Assembly: GCA_002298695.1 (NCBI GenBank)
Contig: DBLB01000046.1
Span: 1 to 6,014, forward strand
Origin: Clostridiales bacterium UBA735
GTDB taxonomy: Bacteria; Bacillota; Clostridia; Oscillospirales; Oscillospiraceae
Direction: 5' to 3'
Length of the DNA: 6,014 bases
Below, in pieces: positions 1-5,616 of the stretch (positions are counted from its first letter, which is position 1; every line of letters begins with the position of its first letter). The notes under the pieces are model-generated. The model worked only from the letters and a program-made list of their open reading frames with translations. It was not told the origin of the DNA and searched no databases. The translations under genes and the position numbers were made by a program.

Positions 1-22
1 GCCCCCTTCGCGTTCAATCAAA

Positions 23-54
23 CAGCCTTTCAGGCTTTTAAGCTTGAAAGGCTG
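23..54 (-). terminator. Probable terminator hairpin downstream of murC
   Basis: CAGCCTTTCA at 23-32 is the exact reverse complement of TGAAAGGCTG at 45-54. The stem continues inward through 33-36 paired with 41-44 (one G-T pair), leaving a four-base loop at 37-40. This gives about 14 bp of nearly perfect stem. Read on the minus strand, the hairpin is followed by TTTGATTG, a modest U-rich tail, while the plus-strand side is not T-rich. That favours termination of leftward murC transcription about 66 bases after its stop codon. The tail is weaker than a textbook intrinsic terminator. Confidence 0.55.
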
Positions 55-92
55 GACAGGCAGCGGGGCAAAAGCCATTTTGACACGCTGCA

Positions 93-112
93 CGCCCGCC
101 GGATGGCGGGCG
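93..112 (-). terminator. GC-rich hairpin just after the murC stop
   Basis: CGCCCGCC at 93-100 pairs perfectly with GGCGGGCG at 105-112 around the four-base loop GGAT, starting seven bases after the murC stop codon on the minus strand. No T-run follows on either strand, so it is not a classical intrinsic terminator. It could protect the 3' end, pause polymerase, or act as an incomplete first terminator ahead of the stronger hairpin at 23-54. Confidence 0.4.
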
Positions 113-119
113 CTGATGG

Positions 120-1493
120 TTATTGCTGCTTGAGAAGGCGTTCGCCGGACTTGTAGACATCGCCTGCGCCGACAGTCAGAATGAGGTCGCCGGGCCGGGC
201 CGTTTCGGCGAGATAGGCTGTTACCTCGGGGAGGGAAGGGCAGTAGACGCTGCCCGGAATCTGATCGGCGAGATCTTTGGAGGAGACGCCGATCTTGTTC
301 TGCTCGCGTGCGGCGTAGATGTCAGTCAGAACGGCGATGTCGACGGTGCGGAGCTCCCGGACAAAATCGTCAAACAGCGCCCTGGTCCGGGTGTACGTGT
401 GCGGCTGGAACGCGCAGATGATGCGCTGATAGCCCATCGTGCGCGCCGTTTCAAGCAGAGCGTGCAGTTCGCTCGGATGGTGGGCGTAGTCGTCATAGAC
501 ATCCGCGCCGTGATACGTCCCCTTGAACTCCAGCCGCCGGCCCGCACCGTGGAATGCTGCGAGCGCCGCTTCCACGTCTTTGCCGGAGATGCCGGCCCTC
601 CAGGCGACGGCACAGGCGGCCAGCGCGTTCATGGCATTGTGCCGGCCGAGCACACCGAGATGTGGATGGCAGTAGAACCTCCCGCCGCAGGAAACGTCGA
701 ACTCCCGGTAATCATCAGAAAAGTTCATGCCATATACGTCGTTTGTTTCGGCAAAGCCGAAGCGGAGGTAGTCCATGCCGCACAGCGCGTCAGCGGTATT
801 GGCGTCGTCACCGTTGGCAATGATCAGACCGTCCGCAGGAACGAGCTCTGCAAACGCGCGGAACGAGTGCTCCACGTCGGCCAGATCTTTGAAGAAGTCG
901 AGATGGTCGGCGTCCACATCGAGGATCACGGCAACGGTCGGGAAAAAGTTCAGGAACGAGTTGCAGTATTCGCAGCTTTCCAGAATGATCGTGTCACCGC
1001 GCCCCACGCGGTGCCCCGCGCCAAGCAGCGGCAGACTGCCGCCGATCATGACCGTCGGGTCGCGCTGCGCCTGCATGAAAATGTGCGTGAGCATGGAGGT
1101 GGTGGTCGTTTTTCCGTGTGTGCCGGCGACGCAGATGGCGTTGCGGTACGAGCGCATCAGATAGCCCCACGCCTGTGCACGCTCAAAGATCGGAATGCCG
1201 GCGGCGCGGGCCGCGGCGATCTCGGGGTTGTCGTTATGGGCGGCGGCGGTGCGGATGACGCAGTCGGCCCCTTCAATATTTTCTTCCCGGTGGCCGATGT
1301 GGACGGTGATGCCGCTGCGCTGCAGCTCCTCCGTAGCAACGGAGGCGTTCATATCGGAGCCGGTGATGGTCAGCCCCATGCTGCACAGCACCAGGCCGAG
1401 CGGGCGCATTGAAACGCCGCCGATGCCGACCAGGTGGGCGTGCTTGCCGGGGCGGAGATACTGTTCTATGGAACTGCCGGATGCAGGCGTCAT
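120..1493 (-). CDS. murC: UDP-N-acetylmuramate--L-alanine ligase (MurC)
   Basis: This cytoplasmic Mur ligase adds L-alanine to UDP-N-acetylmuramate using ATP, the first amino-acid step of peptidoglycan stem-peptide synthesis. The 457-residue protein has normal family length and all three Mur domains. The N-terminal UDP-binding Rossmann segment HLVGIGGVSM is at about 20-29. The ATP P-loop GTHGKTTT is at 124-131, followed by ESCEYCNSF at 172-180 and DADHLDFF at 194-201. GRHNAMN is at 283-289, and the C-terminal domain carries DDYAHHPSE at 334-342, then FQPHTYTRT. ESCEY replaces the EADESD of proteobacterial MurC, a variant I associate with Clostridia. The ATG at 1491-1493 is preceded by GGAGG with a 7-base spacer. 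It has its own promoter in the gap to the sirtuin gene, so it need not depend on the operon upstream. The assignment is secure. Confidence 0.97.
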   Translation of the reverse strand: MTPASGSSIEQYLRPGKHAHLVGIGGVSMRPLGLVLCSMGLTITGSDMNASVATEELQRSGITVHIGHREENIEGADCVIRTAAAHNDNPEIAAARAAGIPIFERAQAWGYLMRSYRNAICVAGTHGKTTTTSMLTHIFMQAQRDPTVMIGGSLPLLGAGHRVGRGDTIILESCEYCNSFLNFFPTVAVILDVDADHLDFFKDLADVEHSFRAFAELVPADGLIIANGDDANTADALCGMDYLRFGFAETNDVYGMNFSDDYREFDVSCGGRFYCHPHLGVLGRHNAMNALAACAVAWRAGISGKDVEAALAAFHGAGRRLEFKGTYHGADVYDDYAHHPSELHALLETARTMGYQRIICAFQPHTYTRTRALFDDFVRELRTVDIAVLTDIYAAREQNKIGVSSKDLADQIPGSVYCPSLPEVTAYLAETARPGDLILTVGAGDVYKSGERLLKQQ

Positions 1494-1517
1494 AGGGATT
1501 CCTCCAAAAGGGATAAA

Positions 1518-1542
1518 GTGGGTTCCGGATGTGGAACGCCAC
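1518..1542 (-). repeat. Inverted repeat at the murC transcription start/leader
   Basis: GTGG then GTTCC at 1518-1526 pairs with GGAAC at 1533-1537 and CCAC at 1539-1542, with one unpaired base at 1538 and a six-base loop. It begins just downstream of the murC -10 box and spans the predicted start point (about 1538). It could be an operator. It could also be a weak terminator for read-through from the sirtuin operon, since the minus strand continues TTTATCCCTTTT after the stem. If transcription starts at 1538, only the inner stem would be present in the murC mRNA. Confidence 0.4.
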
Positions 1543-1544
1543 CC

Positions 1545-1573
1545 ATTATATACGTTTTTCGTGCGGAATACAA
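1545..1573 (-). promoter_or_regulatory. Predicted sigma-A promoter of murC
   Basis: On the minus strand a perfect TATAAT (-10) lies at 1545-1550, with TTGTAT (-35) at 1568-1573 and a 17-base spacer. The -35 box keeps only the TTG of the consensus. The start of transcription would fall near 1538, giving a leader of about 45 bases before the murC ATG. The site lies wholly within the gap between the sirtuin stop codon and murC. Confidence 0.65.
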
Positions 1574-1581
1574 GCGAAAAA
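1555..1581. repeat. TTTTTCG/CGAAAAA inverted repeat around the murC -35 box
   Basis: TTTTTCG at 1555-1561 and CGAAAAA at 1575-1581 are exact inverted copies separated by 13 bases that contain the predicted -35 box. The two-arm symmetry over a promoter resembles a dimeric regulator site. A/T-rich 7-mers also arise by chance in such gaps, so this is only a candidate operator. Confidence 0.3.
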
Positions 1582-1595
1582 TCGGGGCGCGGGCA

Positions 1596-2315
1596 TCACA
1601 GTGCGCCGAGCACCTCGCCGATCGGGTCGCGGAAGACCAGATCGGCCTCGCCGTCATACGGCGTCTCATCCCGGTTGATGAGCACCAGCTTCGTGCCGGA
1701 ATAGTAACGGATCAATCCGGCTGCAGGGTAGACGGTCAGCGACGTGCCGCCGATGATGAGCACGTCGGCCTCTGCAATCGCACGCACCGCACCTTCCAGC
1801 GTCCTCTGATCCAGCCCTTCCTCGTAAAGCACGACATCGGGCTTGATGATCCCGCCGCATTCGCACGTCGGAACGCCGCCACACGCGGCAATATACTCCG
1901 GCCCGTAGAAGCGGCCGCATTTCTGACAGTGATTGCGCCAGATGGAGCCGTGCAGCTCGAAAACATTCCGGCTGCCGGCCTTCTGGTGCAGGCCGTCGAT
2001 GTTCTGCGTCACGACGGCGCGCAGCTTCCCGGCCTGTTCCCACGCGGCCAGCTTCCGGTGGGCAGCATTGGGCTGTGCGTCGAGCGGCAGCATCTTTTCC
2101 CGGTAGAAACGGTAAAAATATGCGGGATTTTGATAGAAAAAGTGGTGACTCAGGATGACTTCTGGCGGATAATCAAATTTTTGATGATATAGACCGTCCA
2201 CGCTCCGGAAATCCGGAATGCCGGATTCGGTCGACACGCCGGCGCCGCCGAAAAAGACGATGTTGTTACTTCCGGTAATCCAGGTTTTTAGGGTCTCGAA
2301 GTCGGAACTGCTCAT
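1596..2315 (-). CDS. NAD-dependent protein deacetylase, Sir2 family
   Basis: Sirtuins remove acyl groups from lysines while consuming NAD+, yielding nicotinamide and O-acyl-ADP-ribose. The 239-residue protein has the NAD-binding GAGVSTESGIPDFRS at 24-38, TQNIDGLH at 103-110, and catalytic His122 in ELHGSI. A zinc module uses Cys130/Cys133 and Cys151/Cys153, and is followed by a GTSLTVYPA loop and an LVLINRDETPYD segment. The second zinc pair is CxC, one residue shorter than the usual CxxC. No YxxR acyl-pocket pair of CobB desuccinylases is evident; the region after PDFRS resembles Thermotoga-type class U deacetylases. A TTG at 2334-2336 is an alternative start, but the ATG at 2313-2315 has GGAGG six bases upstream and matches the usual N-terminus, so I chose it. 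This places the first 50 bp inside the end of trmD, implying co-translation. The in vivo substrate is unknown. Confidence 0.93.
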   Translation of the reverse strand: MSSSDFETLKTWITGSNNIVFFGGAGVSTESGIPDFRSVDGLYHQKFDYPPEVILSHHFFYQNPAYFYRFYREKMLPLDAQPNAAHRKLAAWEQAGKLRAVVTQNIDGLHQKAGSRNVFELHGSIWRNHCQKCGRFYGPEYIAACGGVPTCECGGIIKPDVVLYEEGLDQRTLEGAVRAIAEADVLIIGGTSLTVYPAAGLIRYYSGTKLVLINRDETPYDGEADLVFRDPIGEVLGAL

Positions 2316-3057
2316 TTTCTGCCTCCAATTCCGCAATAAATTTGCGCTCCGCGCGCGTTTTGTACGGGAACCGCAGTTTCCGGAACATGTCCGGCCGCAG
2401 CTGCATTGTGCGCAGGATAGACTGCTTTTTTCGCCATCGCGCGACCTTTTCGTGGTTGCCGGACAGCAGTACCTCCGGTACCTTCAGCCCATGCCACTCC
2501 TCGGGCCGCGAATACTGTGGATATTCCAGCAGTCCGTCCCAGTGACTTTCGTCCGTGAAGCAGACCTCGTCACCGAGCACGCCCGGCACCAGCCGCGACA
2601 CCGCGTCCACGATGCACATTGCCGGCAGCTCGCCGCCGGTCAGTACGAAATCGCCGACGGAAATTTCCTCGTCCACGCATTCATCCAGAAACCGCTGGTC
2701 GATGCCCTCATAGTGGCCGCAGACCAGGATCAGCGCGTCATATGCCGACTGCAATTCCTTCGCTTTCTCTTGCCGGAACACCGAACCGCATGGTGAGAGA
2801 TAGACTGTGTGTGCCGGGCCGCCAAGCTCGTCGCAGATGGCTGCCCAGCAGCGGTAGAGCGGGTCGCATTGCATCACCGCGCCGCGTCCGCCGCCGTAGG
2901 GATAATCGTCCACCTGATTCTGCCTGTTCGTCGTGTAGTCGCGGATCTGGTGCGTGTGGATCTCGATGAGGCCCTTTTTCTGGGCCCGGCCCAGAATGCT
3001 GGACTGCATCATCGCGTCGACCGCCTCCGGAAAGAGCGTCATGATGTCAAATCGCAT
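2266..3057 (-). CDS. trmD: tRNA (guanine(37)-N1)-methyltransferase (TrmD)
   Basis: TrmD methylates G37 next to the anticodon of tRNAs with a G at position 36, using S-adenosylmethionine, and so prevents +1 frameshifting. The 263-residue SPOUT/trefoil-knot protein begins MRFDIMTLFPE. It has DDYPYGGGRGAVM at 50-62, the knot segments YLSPCG (86-91) and LVCGHYEGIDQR (111-122), VGDFVLTGGELPAM (134-147), Arg155 of DAVSR, and LLEYPQYSRP with PEVLLSGNH further on. Without gaps, the catalytic Asp169 of the E. coli and Haemophilus enzymes aligns with Glu170 in a TDESH stretch. The ATG at 3055-3057 overlaps the rimM end by 11 bp. A further upstream start is open but adds a non-homologous arginine/cysteine-rich tail. 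The GGAGGGG site lies about 10 bases upstream. The C-terminus is somewhat long and overlaps the sirtuin start. Confidence 0.97.
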   Translation of the reverse strand: MRFDIMTLFPEAVDAMMQSSILGRAQKKGLIEIHTHQIRDYTTNRQNQVDDYPYGGGRGAVMQCDPLYRCWAAICDELGGPAHTVYLSPCGSVFRQEKAKELQSAYDALILVCGHYEGIDQRFLDECVDEEISVGDFVLTGGELPAMCIVDAVSRLVPGVLGDEVCFTDESHWDGLLEYPQYSRPEEWHGLKVPEVLLSGNHEKVARWRKKQSILRTMQLRPDMFRKLRFPYKTRAERKFIAELEAENEQFRLRDPKNLDYRK

Positions 3058-3544
3058 CGCTCTGCATCCCCTCCAGCAGCCGCACGCGGATGAAGCCCTC
3101 ATCCGGATTGCGCTCCAGTATGAATTCCGGCACCGCCGGAATCAAGTATTCATGCGCGCCGCGCACAACATAGACGTCGTTGGACGGCATCTGCAAAATT
3201 TCTTTTACCATGCCGATCTCCTTGCCGTCGCAGAGCACCGGAAGGCCGATCAGATCCTGAATGAACATGGCCCCCTCGGGGAGCTCCGCATCATCACGGT
3301 CGATCTCGACGACCGTGTCGCGCAGCCGCGCCGCGGCCTCCACGCTGTCCACGCCCGCGAGCTTGAGCAGCACGCAGGTTTTCTGCACCCGCGCATCCTC
3401 CACGGCATAGGGCTGCCCCTTGAGGTAGACGGTATCAAAATCCAGCAGGAATTCGGGGCCGTCTGCCCAGGGCAGAACCTTGATGTCGCCGTGCAGGCCG
3501 TGCGTGGCGACGATTTTGCCGGCGGGCAAATACTGTTTTTTCAT
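3047..3544 (-). CDS. rimM: Ribosome maturation factor RimM
   Basis: RimM assists 30S subunit assembly, acting on the 16S rRNA 3' domain and ribosomal protein S19. The 165-residue protein has the usual two-domain form. The N-terminal RimM barrel opens with GKIVATHGLHGD at 9-20. A linker leads to a PRC-barrel domain from about 93, containing DLIGLPVL (97-104), the conserved NDVYVV (122-127) and EYLIPAVPEFI (132-142). The frame is open further upstream to 3631, but the ATG at 3542-3544 gives the family N-terminus and has a GGAGGAGG site just before it. It lies 20 bp after the YfbR-like gene and overlaps trmD by 11 bp, the usual rimM-trmD order. The expected partner rpsP is absent from the upstream side. 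The assignment is secure. Confidence 0.96.
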   Translation of the reverse strand: MKKQYLPAGKIVATHGLHGDIKVLPWADGPEFLLDFDTVYLKGQPYAVEDARVQKTCVLLKLAGVDSVEAAARLRDTVVEIDRDDAELPEGAMFIQDLIGLPVLCDGKEIGMVKEILQMPSNDVYVVRGAHEYLIPAVPEFILERNPDEGFIRVRLLEGMQSDAI

Positions 3545-3564
3545 CTGCCTCCTCCTCTCCGCGC

Positions 3565-4140
3565 TCACTCGAGCTCGTCCAGCGTAAGCTGGAAGCTGTC
3601 GAGAAAATGTTCCATAAAGTAGTCCAGACACGGCAGCTGCATTTCTTTCAACGCCTGATATGTCTGTTTTGCTGCCGATTCAAATTCCCGGTTCCCTGCC
3701 TTGAGCTCTTCGACGCACTTGATGTGGGCCGAGAGCTTGTCCGCTGCCTTGACGATTTTTGCGACCGCAGGGTCGGATTCGTGCAGCAGGGGGCGATAGC
3801 TGCTTTGCAGCTCCTCCGGCAGCAGCGCCAGCAGCTTCTCGCAGCTGACGGCCTCGATCTCCTTGTAGGCACGCTTGATGTCGGGATTATAATACTTGAT
3901 CGGTGTCGGCAGATCGCCGGTCAGAATTTCCGATGCGTCGTGGAACAGAGCGGCCGCCGCGCAGCGGTCCGGGTCGGCCGGTTCATGCAGGACGTCGCGC
4001 TGGATGAGCGCCAGCCCGTGCGCCAGCACGGCGACCATGTGGCTGTGCTCCTGAATGTTCTCCTGAAACGTGTTGCGCATCAACCCCCAGCGGCCGATGT
4101 AGCGCATGCGCGAGATGAGCGCGAAAAAGCGGTGCTGCAT
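3565..4140 (-). CDS. YfbR-like 5'-deoxynucleotidase (HD domain)
   Basis: The protein matches the E. coli YfbR family, metal-dependent phosphatases that convert deoxynucleoside 5'-monophosphates to deoxynucleosides and so help balance dNTP pools. Its 191 residues are close to the YfbR length (199). The HD signature residues are His32, His67-Asp68 and Asp134, with supporting Glu71 and Asp76 in HDASEILTGDLPTPIKYY. The substrate-pocket pair Arg17-Trp18 in the GRWGLMRN segment and EHSH at 31-34 align with E. coli numbering shifted by one, and KCVEEL and DYFMEHF also match. The ATG at 4138-4140 has AGGAGG seven bases upstream. As the first gene after the promoter at 4189-4217 and only 20 bp before rimM, it probably leads the operon. 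Fold and active site are clear; exact substrate preference is inferred from the family. Confidence 0.93.
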   Translation of the reverse strand: MQHRFFALISRMRYIGRWGLMRNTFQENIQEHSHMVAVLAHGLALIQRDVLHEPADPDRCAAAALFHDASEILTGDLPTPIKYYNPDIKRAYKEIEAVSCEKLLALLPEELQSSYRPLLHESDPAVAKIVKAADKLSAHIKCVEELKAGNREFESAAKQTYQALKEMQLPCLDYFMEHFLDSFQLTLDELE

Positions 4141-4152
4141 GCGGAATCCTCC

Positions 4153-4220
4153 TGTAAATGGATGTTTGCGTCTTGCGGATATATCTCTATTTTATCACGC
4201 AGCGGGCGTCTTGTAAATGG
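4153..4220 (+). repeat. Direct repeat TGTAAATGG in the divergent promoter region
   Basis: TGTAAATGG occurs at 4153-4161 and again at 4212-4220. GCGTCTTG also occurs twice, at 4168-4175 and 4205-4212. The second TGTAAATGG covers the -35 box of the operon promoter and the first touches the ribosome binding site of the YfbR-like gene. They could be regulator sites or the remains of a small duplication, but the copies are short and chance is possible. Confidence 0.3.
4189..4217 (-). promoter_or_regulatory. Predicted promoter of the yfbR-rimM-trmD-sir2 operon
   Basis: On the minus strand TTTACA (-35) lies at 4212-4217 and TAAAAT (-10) at 4189-4194, with a 17-base spacer. A TG at 4196-4197, one base before the -10, makes it an extended -10 promoter. 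The start would fall near 4182, giving a leader of about 40 bases that ends in AGGAGG ahead of the YfbR-like ATG. No other clear promoter was seen before the next three genes, which are tightly packed. Confidence 0.75.
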
Positions 4221-4255
4221 TGGTAGAGAGAAGGAGCGCTTTTCGCAGACAGCGC

Positions 4256-4283
4256 TTGCAATCCGGTCGGAATATGGTATAAT
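4256..4283 (+). promoter_or_regulatory. Predicted promoter of the glycerate kinase gene
   Basis: A perfect TATAAT lies at 4278-4283 with an extended TG at 4275-4276, and TTGCAA (-35) lies at 4256-4261 with a 16-base spacer. The start would be near 4290, about 28 bases before the coding region. It fires away from the operon promoter; the two -35 boxes are only 38 bp apart. Confidence 0.75.
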
Positions 4284-4317
4284 GTATACAGTTTTGGCTT
4301 GAAATACAGGATTGGAG

Positions 4318-5550
4318 ATGACATACAGGATGCGACAGGATGCAGATCGGATCATTGCAGCGGCTCTGCGGGCCGTACAGCCGGACGCTGCGGTGCAGCG
4401 CGCACTGGCTGCGGCGGAGCTCACAGGGACGATTTATATGGTAGCAGCGGGAAAGGCGGCCTGGCAGATGGCAAAGGCGGCCAGCGACGCGCTGCCCGGG
4501 CGGATCGCTGCGGGCGTTGTGGTCACGAAATACGACCACGTGATGGGGGAGATCCCCAACACCGTCTGCGTGGAGGCGGGGCACCCGGTGCCGGATGAAA
4601 ATTCCTTCCGCGGCACGCAGACGGCGCTCGATCTCGTGGCGAAGGCCGGCGCAGGCGACACAGTGCTGTTTCTGCTCTCCGGCGGCGGCAGTGCGCTGTT
4701 TGAAAAGCCGCGGATCCCGGCGGAGGAGTTACAGGACATTACGGGCCAGCTTCTGGCTTCGGGCGCGGACATTGTGGAAATGAACACGATCCGCAAGCGC
4801 CTGTCTGCCGTCAAGGGCGGCCGCTTTGCACAGCTCTGCGCGCCGGCAAAGGTGTTTTCCATTGTGCTCAGCGATATCCTCGGCGACCCGCTGGACATGA
4901 TCGCCTCCGGCCCGGCGGTTCCCGACCGGAGCACCTGCGAGCAGGCGCTGGCCATCGTGAAAAAATATGACCTCAAGCTTTCGGATGCGGCGATGCAGCT
5001 GCTGCACGAGGAGACACCGAAGCAGCTGGACAATGTGCAGACGCAGATCACCGGCAGCGTCCGCGAACTCTGCACTGCGGCGGCGGCGGCCTGCCGCGAG
5101 CTCGGATACGAGCCGCTGCTGCTGACCGATCGGCTTTGCTGCCAGGCGCGCGAGGCCGGCAGCTTCCTGGCCTCCATGCTGCAAACGCATGCCGGCAGTG
5201 GGAAAAAGCTGGCGTTCCTGGCCGGCGGCGAAACCGTCGTCAAGCTGACCGGACACGGTCTCGGCGGCCGCAATCAGGAGCTGGCGCTGGCTGCGGCACC
5301 CGGCATCGAGGGGCTGCACGCAGCGGTCTTCAGCGTCGGCAGCGACGGCACCGACGGCCCGACCGACGCGGCCGGCGGCTACGTCGACGGCGGGACGATG
5401 GCCCGGCTGCGCGCGAAGGGGCTGAATGTCTATGATGTGCTGGCCGACAACGATGCCTACCACGCGCTGAAAGCCGTGGACGGCCTTGTCATGACCGGCC
5501 CGACGGGCACAAACGTCAACGATGTGGCCGTAGCGCTGCTGGAAAATTGA
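4318..5550 (+). CDS. Glycerate 2-kinase, MOFRL/GckA family
   Basis: This family phosphorylates D-glycerate to 2-phosphoglycerate with ATP, feeding glyoxylate, serine or sugar-acid breakdown into lower glycolysis. Older annotations call it hydroxypyruvate reductase (TtuD). The 410-residue protein has full family length and both domains. The N-terminal DUF4147 part has AAGKAA (43-48), LLSGGGSA (119-126) and SDILGDPLDMIASGP (185-199). The C-terminal MOFRL part has AGGETVV (302-308), GHGLGGRNQE (312-321), VGSDGTDGPTD (340-350) and a final PTGTNVNDVAVALL. The ATG at 4318 has AGGA six bases upstream. A TTG at 4312 and an ATG at 4330 are also possible, the last matching the common family start MRxDA. 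It stands alone under its own promoter, so its pathway partners are not visible here. Family assignment is strong; the 2-kinase position is inferred from the family. Confidence 0.93.
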   Translation: MTYRMRQDADRIIAAALRAVQPDAAVQRALAAAELTGTIYMVAAGKAAWQMAKAASDALPGRIAAGVVVTKYDHVMGEIPNTVCVEAGHPVPDENSFRGTQTALDLVAKAGAGDTVLFLLSGGGSALFEKPRIPAEELQDITGQLLASGADIVEMNTIRKRLSAVKGGRFAQLCAPAKVFSIVLSDILGDPLDMIASGPAVPDRSTCEQALAIVKKYDLKLSDAAMQLLHEETPKQLDNVQTQITGSVRELCTAAAAACRELGYEPLLLTDRLCCQAREAGSFLASMLQTHAGSGKKLAFLAGGETVVKLTGHGLGGRNQELALAAAPGIEGLHAAVFSVGSDGTDGPTDAAGGYVDGGTMARLRAKGLNVYDVLADNDAYHALKAVDGLVMTGPTGTNVNDVAVALLEN

Positions 5551-5574
5551 ATGATATGGGCCAAGGGCGCAGAA

Positions 5575-5605
5575 TGCCGCACTCCGGATTTTCCGAAGTG
5601 CGGCA
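5575..5605. terminator. Hairpin between convergent genes, possible bidirectional terminator
   Basis: A 14-base arm at 5575-5588 pairs with 5592-5605 with a single mismatch (5584 against 5596) around a three-base TTT loop. It lies 24 bases after the glycerate kinase stop and 11 bases after the transporter stop on the opposite strand, the right place to end both transcripts. Neither side carries a true T-run (GAATTG on the plus side, TTCTGC on the minus side), so intrinsic termination may be weak. Confidence 0.55.
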
Positions 5606-5616
5606 GAATTGCATGC

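Larger units (their letters stand above)
1..119. other. Non-coding 3' flank of murC with two hairpins
   Basis: This is the stretch after the murC stop codon up to the left edge. It contains two perfect inverted repeats, at 93-112 and 23-54. A minus-strand frame opens at an ATG at 76-78 and stays open to position 1, and a plus-strand frame is open from position 1 to a TAG at 154-156. The two frames share codon boundaries, so at most one could be real. Neither has a Shine-Dalgarno sequence or a recognisable product, and the hairpins favour a terminator region. A small chance remains that a gene begins at 78 and runs off the edge. Confidence 0.5.

Noticed and set aside
1..93. Minus-strand frame from GTG 91-93 or ATG 76-78 open to the left edge (MAFAPLPVQPFK...)
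   Set aside because: Only 26-31 codons are visible, with no Shine-Dalgarno sequence and no recognised family, and a strong hairpin lies inside it. An open frame this short is expected by chance at this GC content.
1..156. Plus-strand frame open from the left edge to TAG at 154-156
   Set aside because: It overlaps the 3' end of murC by 37 bp and is codon-aligned with the antisense frame, so it looks like a shadow. No known product is recognised.
123..1412. Long 429-codon plus-strand frame opposite murC
   Set aside because: It is antisense to a clear MurC with all its motifs, and its composition is that of a GC-rich shadow frame. There is no domain or ribosome binding site.
1434..2192. 252-codon plus-strand frame opposite the sirtuin gene
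   Set aside because: It is antisense to a well-supported Sir2 gene and crosses the murC promoter gap. No family motif is seen.
3058..3102. 15-residue N-terminal extension of TrmD (MRASSACGCWRGCRA)
   Set aside because: TrmD proteins begin at MRFDIMTLFPE or its equivalent. The extension lies wholly within rimM and lacks homology to the family.
3545..3631. 29-residue N-terminal extension of RimM
   Set aside because: It would overlap the end of the YfbR-like gene and bypass the strong GGAGGAGG site at the MKKQYLPAGKI start.
4434..5463. Long minus-strand frames opposite the glycerate kinase gene
   Set aside because: They are low-complexity antisense translations, rich in Ser, Ala and Arg, of a gene whose motifs are all present on the plus strand.
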